Positions 43,556 to 54,200 of a DNA stretch of 64,000 nucleotides are shown one piece after another. Source of the stretch: Chitinophaga sp. YR627. Its GTDB lineage: Bacteria; Bacteroidota; Bacteroidia; Chitinophagales; Chitinophagaceae. Location of the stretch: assembly GCF_900114995.1 (NCBI RefSeq), contig NZ_FOUX01000002.1, positions 372,001 to 436,000 on the forward strand. Reading direction: 5' to 3'. The first letter of the stretch is position 1. Each line of letters opens with the position of its first letter. The notes under the pieces are model-generated. The model was not told the DNA's origin and searched no databases. It was given only the letters and a program-made list of their open reading frames with translations. Position numbers and translations under genes: made by a program.

Positions 43556-44539
43556 CTAAAACCACTTATTGGCCGAGTACCAGTCCAGGGTTTCCTGCAT
43601 ACCTTTTTCAAGATTATAGCGCGGTTGGTAACCCAGGTCCCGGCGTATGCTATCTATATTACAATTCCAGTTCGCAGCTGTCAGTTCGTTCAATTTATCC
43701 TTATTCAGTAAAGGGGCGCCACGACTCACCTTTTCCGAAATAGCGGCAACGATCTTAATGACAGGCAAAGGCAAATGAATGCGAAGTGTGCGCAGCTTCA
43801 GGTGTTGTTTGATAATCGCTGCCAGTGCGTAACGGTCATAACTATTACCATCTGAAATGTTATAAGCGACTCCTGATACAGGCGCCTTTAACGCCAGTAT
43901 AGCTGCATCCGCGAGGTCTTTTACATACACAAAACTCAGCCACTGGGCACCTCTGCCCATATAAGGTTCCAAACCCCGTCTGAATGTTTTGAACAATACG
44001 AAAAGGTCTCTCTCGCGCGGCCCGTATACAGCAGTGGGCCTTAATATAACCCAGGGAACATCCGAAATAGCGCCCAGGAATTCTTCTGCCAGTAGTTTAC
44101 TTTTTCCGTAACTGGTGACCGGGCTGGGTGTTGTTACATCCGGTACGGGCCAGCTGGCATCATATGCGATGGGGCCTACGGCCGCCAGACTGCTGATAAA
44201 TAAAAATTTCTTAAGAGGTATGCCTGACTCGCTGACTGCCTGCGCCAGGTTTTGGGTATACCCTGCATTAACTTTGTTATATTCGTCTAAAGACCTTGCT
44301 TTTGTTATACCTGCACCATGAATGATATAATCAAACCGGTGTTCTTTCATTAATTCTGTCAGCGCCTCTTTGCGGCTGAAATCAGGATAAACATAATTTA
44401 CCTGTAAATGGTTCAGGTGGGAGACATTGCTCGATGCGCGAACAGCAGCATAAACTTCCATTCCTGCATCGAGGGCTGCCTCCACCAGATGATATCCTAC
44501 AAAACCGCTGGCACCTGTTATCAGTACGCGAGGTTTCAT
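43556..44539 (-). CDS. NAD-dependent epimerase/reductase, candidate ceramide reductase CerR
   Basis: 327 residues. Extended SDR: TGASGFVGYHLVEA cofactor motif, ISSLAAVGP with the catalytic Ser/Thr region, and SYGKSK (Tyr-x-x-x-Lys); LRPTAVYGPRERD follows. Its place between the acyltransferase and MIPS, after serine palmitoyltransferase, fits the 3-ketosphinganine/3-ketoceramide reductase named CerR in Caulobacter and Bacteroides. Other nucleotide-sugar epimerases share the fold, so the substrate is inferred from context. It overlaps the acyltransferase stop by 4 nt. Confidence 0.8.
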   Translation of the reverse strand: MKPRVLITGASGFVGYHLVEAALDAGMEVYAAVRASSNVSHLNHLQVNYVYPDFSRKEALTELMKEHRFDYIIHGAGITKARSLDEYNKVNAGYTQNLAQAVSESGIPLKKFLFISSLAAVGPIAYDASWPVPDVTTPSPVTSYGKSKLLAEEFLGAISDVPWVILRPTAVYGPRERDLFVLFKTFRRGLEPYMGRGAQWLSFVYVKDLADAAILALKAPVSGVAYNISDGNSYDRYALAAIIKQHLKLRTLRIHLPLPVIKIVAAISEKVSRGAPLLNKDKLNELTAANWNCNIDSIRRDLGYQPRYNLEKGMQETLDWYSANKWF

Positions 44540-45717
44540 ATCTCTTTTTCGTAAATCCTGTATTTTCTGTAAGGATCGGCATTGATACTCAACATCGCCG
44601 CATTCATCAGATCATTGTTTTCGAGTATCCATGAACCCTCACCATATGCTACATTTTTCTCTCTACCCGTCTTCATCAGTTCACCATACAGGCAACCATC
44701 AATACCCAGCTTACGGTAAGGTTCCAGTACGCCGAGCGTCAATACCCTTACAGCATTGATCTTCTTTTTGCCCAGTAATAGCTTAAATATACCGGTCGGT
44801 AATAAACGACCTCTTTTTATCTTGATCAGGATCTGGTTCAGATCAGGAATTGCCAGTGCAAAACCGATCGCTTTCCCATTCTCCTCAGCGATGATACAGA
44901 AATCAGGGTCCAGTATCATTTTCAGGTCCTTCGCCAGGTACTCGAATTCCTTGTCGGTCATCGGTACAAAACCAAGGTTTTTATCCCATGCGCTGTTATA
45001 GATAGCCATGATCTGCTTCACTTCCGAGTCAAAGTTCTTAACGTTGACTTTACGGAAAGTGATGTTACGTCTGGCCAGTCTTTCCTGCAGTACTTCCATG
45101 ATCCTGTAAGGACGATCGTTCATGTACTGCGGAATGATCTTATAAGCAAGCAGGGTAACGTTTTCGGTTAGCCCTGCCTGTTCAATCAATTTACTATAGT
45201 ATGGAGGATTATAGGGCATCATGACTACCGGCGGACCGTCAAACCCTTGTATCAACAGACCGCAGGTCTCGTTGGTAGAAAAGTTAACAGGGCCTATCAT
45301 GGTGCTCAGCTTACGTTCCTTCAGCCACGCAGTAGCTGTCTGAAATAAAGCCTGGCTCACTTCAATGTCATTGATAGATTCAAAGAAGCCGAAGAAGCCG
45401 TCGTTCTTTTTATTAAAAGCGTTGTGGTTCTTATTGTCTATGGCTGCAATCCTCCCTACGATCTTATTCCCCTTAAAGGCAAGGAATGCCTGTAAACTGG
45501 AATGTTCATGAAAGGGATGTTTACCCGGACTCAGAAGATCACGCTGAGCGATAAAAAGCTCTGGAACGTAATTCTTATCGTCCTTGTACAGATCGTGCGG
45601 AAAATCAATAAATTGGGCCAGCTGCTTTTTCGTAGTAACCGGGATAACCGTCACTGCCGAAACGCCACCTGACACTGGAGCATGTACCGTCTGTTGAGAG
45701 GTTTGCAAAGTTTCCAT
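44536..45717 (-). CDS. GNAT-type acyltransferase, candidate bacterial ceramide synthase
   Basis: 393 residues with no membrane segment. A GNAT-like C-terminal half (IIAEENGKAIGFALAIPD, VRVLTLGVLEPYRKLGIDGCLY) is preceded by an N-terminal half with MIGPVNFSTNETCGLLI and NPPYYSKLI. This is a bigger two-lobed relative of GNAT acetyltransferases. In Caulobacter an acyl-CoA-type N-acyltransferase (bCerS) acylates the sphingoid base and is clustered with spt and cerR; the same three are consecutive here. The assignment rests on context. The gene abuts the SPT stop with 0 nt and overlaps the reductase by 4 nt. Confidence 0.75.
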   Translation of the reverse strand: METLQTSQQTVHAPVSGGVSAVTVIPVTTKKQLAQFIDFPHDLYKDDKNYVPELFIAQRDLLSPGKHPFHEHSSLQAFLAFKGNKIVGRIAAIDNKNHNAFNKKNDGFFGFFESINDIEVSQALFQTATAWLKERKLSTMIGPVNFSTNETCGLLIQGFDGPPVVMMPYNPPYYSKLIEQAGLTENVTLLAYKIIPQYMNDRPYRIMEVLQERLARRNITFRKVNVKNFDSEVKQIMAIYNSAWDKNLGFVPMTDKEFEYLAKDLKMILDPDFCIIAEENGKAIGFALAIPDLNQILIKIKRGRLLPTGIFKLLLGKKKINAVRVLTLGVLEPYRKLGIDGCLYGELMKTGREKNVAYGEGSWILENNDLMNAAMLSINADPYRKYRIYEKEI

Positions 45718-46935
<1,218 letters not shown>

Positions 46936-46947
46936 TTAAGCTGTTGT

Positions 46948-46995
46948 ATAATCTTATACTTACACTTGTTTATTTACGCGAAAGTATAAGATTAT
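46948..46995. promoter_or_regulatory. 14-bp inverted repeat in the spt leader
   Basis: ATAATCTTATACTT (46948-46961) is exactly complementary to 46982-46995, spacer 20 nt. It lies between the predicted transcription start and the spt ATG (46923), 24 nt before the latter. It would form a long AU-rich stem in the leader or serve as an operator. Confidence 0.55.
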
Positions 46996-46999
46996 TGTT

Positions 47000-47015
47000 C
47001 TGAAAACGTTTTCAG
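47000..47015. promoter_or_regulatory. 16-bp perfect palindrome over the spt start site
   Basis: CTGAAAACGTTTTCAG. It resembles operators of the LacI family (central CG flanked by A/T runs). It sits 3 nt downstream of the -7 box so it would cover the transcription start. No LacI gene is in the window. Confidence 0.6.
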
Positions 47016-47018
47016 ATC

Positions 47019-47026
47019 CAAATTTA
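47019..47026 (-). promoter_or_regulatory. -7 box of the sphingolipid operon
   Basis: TAAATTTG on the minus strand fits TAnnTTTG. There is no convincing -33 TTTG at the usual distance, so an activator may be needed. The start would be near 47012. Confidence 0.45.
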
Positions 47027-47480
47027 TATATTGAACACTAAAAATTTGCAGTGAATTGACGACGGTAAGTTGATAAGTCCCCCGCAAACAAGCTAGTGTC
47101 TAATAATACTTCATCCAACTACGAATTCCATCATACGAAGGTTTCGTAATTTCTAACAGTATGCGAGTTGCGGTTTAAACTAATGATAGCTTTTGCAGCT
47201 ATGGGTTCGAACGAAACAATAGGTGATAGTGGCGGTCTAACAGCGTATATAGTTGTGGTTTAAGGCAGTTTTATCAGCCGAGTTTACACGTATTAAACCG
47301 GAATGACGGCACCAAATTAGGAAAAATTTTCAAATAAGAGTCAAAAATAGTAGGGAATAACACCAAAATATTACATATATACAACAAATAGCTAATCTCA
47401 TCATCTTTATTATAACCGGCTCAACCTTATCACTAACTATCTGAAATTCAGTTTTAATTACTTACACGCAAAAAATAATC
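47027..47480. other. Intergenic region between spt and padR promoters
   Basis: A region of about 450 nt with low GC, no ORF with coding character and no tRNA (the GGTTCGAAC at about 47208 lacks paired stems). One short dyad TACGAA/TTCGTA lies near 47137-47151. It may hold further operator sites or a small RNA, but nothing firm is visible. Confidence 0.4.
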
Positions 47481-47491
47481 TGTTTTCCTTA

Positions 47492-47510
47492 TACCTTGGT
47501 ATACAAGGTA
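47492..47510. promoter_or_regulatory. PadR-type operator candidate
   Basis: TACCTTG (47492-47498) and CAAGGTA (47504-47510) are exact inverted repeats with a 5-nt spacer, 35 nt upstream of the padR ATG. PadR regulators commonly bind such sites in their own promoters. Confidence 0.55.
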
Positions 47511-47545
47511 ATTAAACCCTTTGCATTTCCCATAGTCTACTATAC

Positions 47546-47881
47546 ATGTACTCAAAGGAACTACTGAAAGGAACTATTGAGATCATCATTCTGAAGTTGC
47601 TGGTCGAAAACGGGAGTATGTACGGATATGAGATCACTCAGCAGGTTAAAAATCTAACCAAAGGAAAGATCGTCATCAGCGAAGGCGCCCTCTATCCCAC
47701 CCTCCATAAACTGGAGGCCATAGGGGTGCTGAGTACAGAAATTATCCACATTGGAAGGCGGCAACGAAAATATTATCACGTTTCTGAGGTCGGAAAGGAC
47801 ATTTCGGCACTAAAAATGCAGGAACTAAGTTCGTTTCTGCATTCCCTAAACCAGATCTTAGACTTTAAACTGTCCTCCTAA
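47546..47881 (+). CDS. PadR-family transcriptional regulator
   Basis: 111 residues. The winged helix is typical: LLKGTIEIIILKLLVENGSMYGYEITQQV, then EGALYPTLHKLEAIGVLSTE and the wing RRQRKYYHVSEVGK. The C-terminal helix is short (PadR-s2 class). Such regulators repress their own operon and respond to envelope or antibiotic stress in other bacteria. The last base of its stop is the first base of the next ATG (TAATG), so the two are coupled. Confidence 0.93.
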   Translation: MYSKELLKGTIEIIILKLLVENGSMYGYEITQQVKNLTKGKIVISEGALYPTLHKLEAIGVLSTEIIHIGRRQRKYYHVSEVGKDISALKMQELSSFLHSLNQILDFKLSS

Positions 47882-48480
47882 TGACACCAGGCATCACCGA
47901 ACAACAACTTGACCGTATCATAGACTATCTGAAGGCCAACAAGATAACGGACCCTGAACTGCAACAGGAAATAGCCGACCACCTCGCTATTTCGATCGAA
48001 ATGCGCATGACGCAGGGCGCAGACTTTGAAACAGCCTTACAGACAGTATGCAAAGAATGGGAGCAAAAGGAACTTCTGGAAATTGGCCGCAATAAGGAAA
48101 GCTATTATAGTTACCCCGCCTTCCTGAATGCCGCCTTCCTGAACAAATTCCTGTTCTTCGCCGTAGCCGTTCTCCTGACCGGCATCTATATGCGTATGGA
48201 ACATCTCCCCCTTAGAAGGGTCGTGATCCTCTCCGGCGGAGCACTGATCGGGTATATTTACCTTCCCCTGCTCCTCCTGCACAGCCTTGACGGTTTTGCC
48301 AATAAAACCCGTCAGGTGAGTGGCTTTGTCGTTCAGTTTGCCCTCCTGCATGCTGGTATCGCTTACCTGCTGCACTGGCGGATGAATGCCTTCCTGGCCG
48401 TATTCGCCTTCCTGATCTCCTTCACCTGGCTGATCGTCTATATCATTATTCCGTCTATCAAGTCAAAACAGTATATATGA
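47881..48480 (+). CDS. Membrane protein with HAAS-like N-terminal domain
   Basis: 199 residues. The first ~75 residues (QQLDRIIDYLKANKITDPELQQEIADHLA, then a helix to EWEQKELLEI) match the HAAS domain usual in partners of PadR regulators. Four membrane segments follow (about 88-105, 113-130, 146-163, 170-190). It is thought to sense the membrane and act with the PadR protein; the signal is unknown. It overlaps both neighbours by 1 and 4 nt. Confidence 0.8.
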   Translation: MTPGITEQQLDRIIDYLKANKITDPELQQEIADHLAISIEMRMTQGADFETALQTVCKEWEQKELLEIGRNKESYYSYPAFLNAAFLNKFLFFAVAVLLTGIYMRMEHLPLRRVVILSGGALIGYIYLPLLLLHSLDGFANKTRQVSGFVVQFALLHAGIAYLLHWRMNAFLAVFAFLISFTWLIVYIIIPSIKSKQYI

Positions 48481-49538
48481 ATATCCGTCATTACTTCACC
48501 GCACTCGCCGTCTGCCTGGCTACCGCTTTTACAGCACATGCCCAGGAAAAGGAGGCAGAGGATTCCACAGGTCTGCCCGGAGACAATTTCAGTCTGCAGG
48601 GCGCCCTCGACCTCTTTAAACAGTCCCCAAGCCCCGAAGCATTCGAAAAAAGCCTGAATTCGCCCGATAATAAAGTAAATAACCTCGATCTTAACGACGA
48701 TGGTAATACAGACTATATCCGTGTAGTCAATAAAAAAGAGAATGATGTACAGGTGTTCATCCTCCAGGCACTGGTATCTTCCACTGAAAGTCAGGATGTT
48801 GCGGTTATCGAACTGGAAAAAACAGGCGAAAGCAATGCCATTGTCCAGATCATAGGCGACCCCGATATCTATGGTGAGTCTGTGATCACCGAACCAACAG
48901 AAGAAACAGATAACGCATTCAATTATTCTCCCGCTACCCACGGCCCATCTGCCTACGCACCTGAAGGAATCGTTGTGAATGTATGGTTATGGCCCTGTGT
49001 ACGTTATGTATATGCACCGGCTTATACCGTATGGGTATCTCCATGGACCTGGGTAAGCCGTCCCGTATGGTACCATCCATGGCGTCCATTACCATGGCGC
49101 GTATACCACCCCTACAGATATGCTTATGCCCCTCATTACGTTGTAGTGCCGGTACGCAGAATACCTCCTGCCAGAGTGATCTATCGTCCGGTAAGAACCA
49201 CTTCCGTGACCGTAATCAACAGAAACAGGGTGGTCGTGAATAACTACCGTACCACCAGAAGGGTCGAAAGAGTAACCCCTGCCAGGAATAGCAATAACAA
49301 TGGGAATGGTGGCAGAAATAGTTATGGTAATGGCGGCAGACAATACACGCCTTCCCGTCCGGGTGCAGCTGACAGAGGTAATAACAGCTATACCCCCTCC
49401 AGAGCCGACAGAGGTACCCGTGTAAGTGGTGGCCGTACCAATAATGGTGGTCGTAATAACGGTGCCCGCACAGGCGGTAACAGCCGTAGTAACGGTGGCC
49501 AGAACAGCGGCGGCCGCAGGGCTGGCAGAGGCAACTAA
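48477..49538 (+). CDS. Secreted protein with EF-hand-like loop and Gly/Asn/Arg-rich tail, paralogue 1
   Basis: 353 residues, signal peptide 1-22 (TAFTAHAQ). Residues about 33-150 form a small domain with DSTGLPGDNFSLQGAL and NKVNNLDLNDDGNTDYIRV, whose DLNDDGNTDY looks like a calcium-binding EF-hand/dockerin loop. Then a Trp/Pro/Tyr-rich stretch (WLWPCVRYVYAPAYTVW, YHPWRPLPW) and a low-complexity tail of Asn, Gly, Arg and Ser. Related to the next gene over its first two thirds. It overlaps the HAAS gene by 4 nt (ATGA). Function unknown; cell-surface or matrix use is a guess. Confidence 0.8.
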   Translation: MNIRHYFTALAVCLATAFTAHAQEKEAEDSTGLPGDNFSLQGALDLFKQSPSPEAFEKSLNSPDNKVNNLDLNDDGNTDYIRVVNKKENDVQVFILQALVSSTESQDVAVIELEKTGESNAIVQIIGDPDIYGESVITEPTEETDNAFNYSPATHGPSAYAPEGIVVNVWLWPCVRYVYAPAYTVWVSPWTWVSRPVWYHPWRPLPWRVYHPYRYAYAPHYVVVPVRRIPPARVIYRPVRTTSVTVINRNRVVVNNYRTTRRVERVTPARNSNNNGNGGRNSYGNGGRQYTPSRPGAADRGNNSYTPSRADRGTRVSGGRTNNGGRNNGARTGGNSRSNGGQNSGGRRAGRGN

Positions 49539-49580
49539 ATACCTGATAACTTTACAGTAAAAACTGCTGATAATAGTAAC

Positions 49581-49633
49581 GGTCTTATAAGATGTTGTAT
49601 AACAGGCAACATCTTGTAAGACCGCTTCTTTTT
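49581..49633 (+). terminator. Terminator between the two paralogues
   Basis: A 17-bp stem (49581-49597 with 49607-49623, one G-U pair, 9-nt loop) followed by CTTCTTTTTTT. It lies 43 nt after the stop of paralogue 1, so paralogue 2 probably has its own promoter. Confidence 0.88.
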
Positions 49634-49730
49634 TTATGCCCCTGCCGGGTTCTGCTGTCTCTGGCACACCTATTGCATTAAAGAATTTGTATATTCATTT
49701 ACAGATAGCTATACCAACAACTTTACTGCC

Positions 49731-51035
49731 ATGAAGATCAGCCATTCCCTACCTGTACTGTTACTATGCCTTTCGGCATTTACCGCTCATGCACAGGATC
49801 CATATTCCAGACAACCATTACAGGAACAGACCGACGAATGGGATGAGGCCAGCTGGTCCCCTCCTGATCAGGATTCCACCGGTTTACCGGGTGATAATTT
49901 TAGTCTGCAGGGTGCACTCACCCTCTTTAAACAGGCAAACTCACCAGAAGAATTTGAACGACTGCTCAACACAGAATCCAATAAGGTCAATAACCTGGAC
50001 CTCAACGAAGACGGCCGGATCGATTACCTCCGCGTCATCAATAAGAGAAAAGACCAGGTACAGTTATTTATCATACAGGCACTGGTTTCCAACCAGGAAA
50101 GTCAGGACGTAGCGGTGATCGAACTGGAAAAGACAGGTGAGAACACTGCTGTTATCCAGATCGCCGGTGATGAAGATATCTATGGTGAAACCGTCCTGAC
50201 AGAACCTACAGAAGTAACCGATAACGTATATCCCGACGATCCGAACAGGAATTCCTGGTATAATGAAAGCGGTTCCCGTGCACATGGTCCGTCCGCCAAT
50301 GACGATATCCCATCATTCGCACCCGCACATGTTATCGTAAACGTATGGTTCTGGCCTTGTGTACGCAGGGTGTATGCACCTGCCTATGTGGTATGGACTT
50401 CCCCATGGTCATGGGTCAACCCACCGGTATGGTGGAGATCATGGCGCCCGATGCCGGTATATGCGTACCGCCCTGTATGTCATCATTTCAGATATGGTTA
50501 TGCCTATGCGCCGGTACGCAGAATACCGCCTGCACGTGTCATGTATTATCCAGTAAGAACTTACGCAGGCAGCGTATACAGCCGTAACCGCGTAGTAGTC
50601 AATGATTACCGTTCCTACAGAGCCGATCGCGGATATAATCCAGGCCGGTACAACGGTGGTCGTTATGATGGTGGCAGAAATAACTACAATGGGTATAACA
50701 ACGGCCGACCTTCGGGTAACCGCCCCGGCAACTATGGTAATAACAACAACGGCAATGGCTGGTCAGGTGGTCGTAATAACAACTATTCCCAACCTGGTAC
50801 AAGGGGTTATTATTCCGGTGGCAATGACAATGGTCCCCGCGCCAGTCGTGGTTACCGCGGCAATGGCAGCTACCAGAGCGCTCCGGGAGGCAACTATTCA
50901 GGTGGTCCCCGTGGCAGTTACCAGCCCACTCCCCGCAGCAATAACAATAACAACAATGCGCCGGGTGGAAGAACCGGCAACAGCAGCAACGACGGACGTG
51001 GTGCAGGCAGAGGCGGCAGAACAAGAAACATATAA
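49731..51035 (+). CDS. Secreted protein with EF-hand-like loop and Gly/Asn/Arg-rich tail, paralogue 2
   Basis: 434 residues, signal peptide 1-21 (AFTAHAQ). The same order as paralogue 1: DSTGLPGDNFSLQGAL, NKVNNLDLNEDGRIDYLRV, then WFWPCVRRVYAPAYVVW and a longer tail rich in Gly, Asn, Arg, Tyr and Ser (about 290-434). The two are clear tandem duplicates that have diverged in the tail. The many Arg/Gly/Tyr repeats are odd for a secreted protein. Function unknown. A strong terminator follows. Confidence 0.8.
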   Translation: MKISHSLPVLLLCLSAFTAHAQDPYSRQPLQEQTDEWDEASWSPPDQDSTGLPGDNFSLQGALTLFKQANSPEEFERLLNTESNKVNNLDLNEDGRIDYLRVINKRKDQVQLFIIQALVSNQESQDVAVIELEKTGENTAVIQIAGDEDIYGETVLTEPTEVTDNVYPDDPNRNSWYNESGSRAHGPSANDDIPSFAPAHVIVNVWFWPCVRRVYAPAYVVWTSPWSWVNPPVWWRSWRPMPVYAYRPVCHHFRYGYAYAPVRRIPPARVMYYPVRTYAGSVYSRNRVVVNDYRSYRADRGYNPGRYNGGRYDGGRNNYNGYNNGRPSGNRPGNYGNNNNGNGWSGGRNNNYSQPGTRGYYSGGNDNGPRASRGYRGNGSYQSAPGGNYSGGPRGSYQPTPRSNNNNNNAPGGRTGNSSNDGRGAGRGGRTRNI

Positions 51036-51041
51036 GTAATT

Positions 51042-51095
51042 CATACTCAAAAGAAAAGGGTCCGCCGTATGGTGGACCCTTTTCTTTTGAGTATG
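51042..51095. terminator. 22-bp stem terminator after paralogue 2
   Basis: 51042-51063 pairs exactly with 51074-51095 (10-nt loop), with A/T runs on both sides of a GGGTCC/GGACCC core. It starts 7 nt past the stop of paralogue 2 and is also downstream of the convergent AsmA-family gene (stop at 51232). Confidence 0.88.
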
Positions 51096-51231
51096 TCTTC
51101 GCTTAATTCCGTTACTACTACGCTATTAGGGCCATACCCCTTCGCTCATAAGCGGACAAATAACGGCGTAATAGCGGCGTAGTAAGGGTTTAATGGTAGA
51201 AATAAGCCCTTTTATCGTAGCCACAGCGGGT

Positions 51232-54200
51232 TTACGCCTTCTTCGCCTTACCCAGTCCTACTTTGAAGTTATCCGGTGTACCTGTTACCTTGATATTCAT
51301 AAAACGTACCTTTTTGTCCTTGTCACGGTACTCGATAGCGTCTACCTGGTCAGGATCCACTTCTTCTTTCTTTCTGCCGAACAGGGACTGGAAACCAACG
51401 GTTGTCACCATCTTCAGCGGAATACGCATGTAATATTCCATGTTCATATCCAGTGACTGCTTACCCGATATTTCCATAAAGCCCAGCGATGAGTTGATAT
51501 TCATGTTCGGAATATTCAAAACACCATTTTTCAGACTCAGTTTATTCCTTAATGTATCAAAACGGACCATATTCAGGTTCTTATCTTTGAAATAACCTGC
51601 CATCGCCTGCATAGGTGCAAAGTTTACCAGACTGCCATTATAAATACCCAGATCCAGTTCTGCTTCACAGTTATCAATGATAGGCGTCAGGTCCGGATGC
51701 ATCTGTATACGGCTTCTGATCTGCCCATTGAGGCGGCCTTTGATATTCTTGTTGATCACATAATCCTGTCCGAAGTGATCCAGCTTCAGCATCAGTTTTT
51801 CGAGGTCTACATCAAACGCGCGTATTCTGCTGCGGAAGAAGATTTTCTTAGGATCGGTACCATTGAAATGTCCTCTCATACCAATCTGTCCGTCTGCAAT
51901 CCCCATTCCCAGGGTATCCAGGTAAAGATGCTGATTGGCCTGCATTCGCACATTCGAAACGATATTTCTGAGCCATAACCGGTGGTATTTCAGTCTGCCG
52001 ATATTCACAGTAGCCCTGAAGTCAATAAATGGTATACTGAATATATTGAAGCCGGCGGCATGTGAAGTATCTCTTACCACGGTACGCGTCGCCGCAGGCG
52101 CTGCTACAACCGTTTCTTCATCTTCATTAGCTGTCAGCTTATAGTTGGTCAGCTGGTCCAGGTCGAGATTGCGGGAAGTAAACTGTAAGAAGTTTTCCTT
52201 TTTACGTTTCACCGTATCCTTCCCCATGTATAGACGCATGCTGACATCAAAATCTGTTTTACCAATACGGCCGGTAAGTGTATCCAGTCTCAGGAAACTA
52301 TCTGATCCTACTTTTACAGTACCTTTCACACTATCCACCTTGATCTTATGTTGCAGCAATTCACCGGATACGTTGGCCAGTTTTATTTTGGCAAATTTGA
52401 AAACGGAATCATAGCGTAGGTCAGCCTTCGCACGCAACCAAAGACCGGCAGCCACTTCCTGGTGATAATCCCTGGATACATATTTCTTACTGATCGGACC
52501 GAGTATGTCTCTCATTGCCAGGCGTTGTGATTTCAGGTCAAATGCCACCTGTGTCTTTCCTCTCATGATCTTATCAAACCACAGCTGGTAGTTGACCACA
52601 CGACCACTGAAACGGATATCACTGCTGTCGATCATACCACCAAAATTGCGCAGCAATAAAGCCGTATCGTTGATATTCAGCTCTGCACCGAAATCATGGA
52701 AAGCATGCGGATACTCTTTGAAACTGGCAAACAGTTTCTCCATTTTGAACTTGCCTTTAGGCAATGGATTGGGATGTTGCAGCTCTTTTACAGAGGTTTC
52801 CAGCGCCAGACCGATATTGAAATTATAGATCTCTTCTTTTGCCTTTCTGGCCATCGCGGTATCATAAGACAGCAACTCCTTCATGATCATCCTTTTACTA
52901 CGGGCAGTAAAAGTGACCTGTACCGGCTTTTCCTGTTGATGGAAAAGTGCTGGCAGATCGCTCAGGGAGCCGTTCATCGCAAAGTCAGAATTACCAAAAA
53001 AGAAAGAAAGCGTGTCCAGTTTCACAAAACCATTCTTCATGTCTGCATGAAGATTCAGTTTATGGATAATATGCGGATAATTCGGAATACGGAAGGTCAG
53101 ATCGCTTACTCTCAGTTCACTCTGGATACCTTCTTTCAGTTTACCCATGGACGCTTCCGGCAATGTCATATCCACCAGCTCATTGAAGTCCATCTTCATG
53201 CTGATATGGCCGGTGATGCGTTGCAGATCGGCTATGCCCAGGAAAGCGCCGATAAACTCAAGCTCCAGTTCTGAATTGATCTGCATGATCATTTTAGGGT
53301 CTGTAAAGTCCTTCATGACGAAGTTCCCTTTGAAAATACCTTTCTCAGGGATAGCGCTCATATTCATCAGGTGCAGTTCCGATGTTTTCAGGGAATGTTC
53401 TGCACCATTGGTATAATAGCCTTTAAAACCGAGAGAATCGATCCTTTTTTTAGCGTCCGGATTCATCAGCCAGCCATTTTCACAACCAAAATTCACCTGG
53501 ATCAGTGGCATTTGCTCACCTGCGAGTTTTCCTTTGATCAGACCATCAAAATACAGCCGGCCGTCATACTTGAACTGTTTCATCTGGTCTGCTACAGAAG
53601 CAGGTACAAAAGACATTATCTGCCCGATATCCGGCTTGTCGCCTTTAATCTTGAAATCAACATTATTACCATTTTTCAGATCAGCCGTACCGGAAACGCT
53701 GAAACTGAAGTCTTCCAGTTTCAGGTTACCCTTTGTCAGGGTGACAAATTCCTTTGTCTGGTCGTAGGTAACGGTAAAATCTGCGTTCAGGTGTTTATTA
53801 CGGAAAAGGGAAGAATCTTTGGGGGTGATATAGTCAGCGATCATACCGCCGGTAAAGTCGGCGAAGATCTTGTTATCAGCCGCCCGGAAGGACGTCTTTA
53901 TCTTACTGATACGGGCATTGACATGCTGACCGCTTGGCTTATCCGTAAAGGAGATCTCCAGGTCGCTCAGCACGATCTTCTTAATATCGAGATCCAGGGC
54001 TGCGGATTCAGCGGCGGCCGTCGTAATGGTGTCCTGCTGAATTCTGTTGGCTTCTACGATATTGAGGTTACCATTGTTATCTCTCACCACATCCAGATGG
54101 CCTTTTTTGAGGAAGATCACCTTGACATTGTATTTCTGCCGGAGAATATCCGGCAGACTGAACCCTACATACAGCTTTTCAAGCTGGTACATAGGACGGC

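Noticed and set aside
47190..47225. GGTTCGAAC resembling a tRNA T-loop
   Set aside because: The flanking bases do not pair into a T stem, and there is no acceptor or anticodon stem around it.
50602..51039. 145-codon frame overlapping the tail of paralogue 2
   Set aside because: It is a low-complexity Thr/Ala/Val frame produced by the repetitive Gly/Asn/Arg codons of the real gene.
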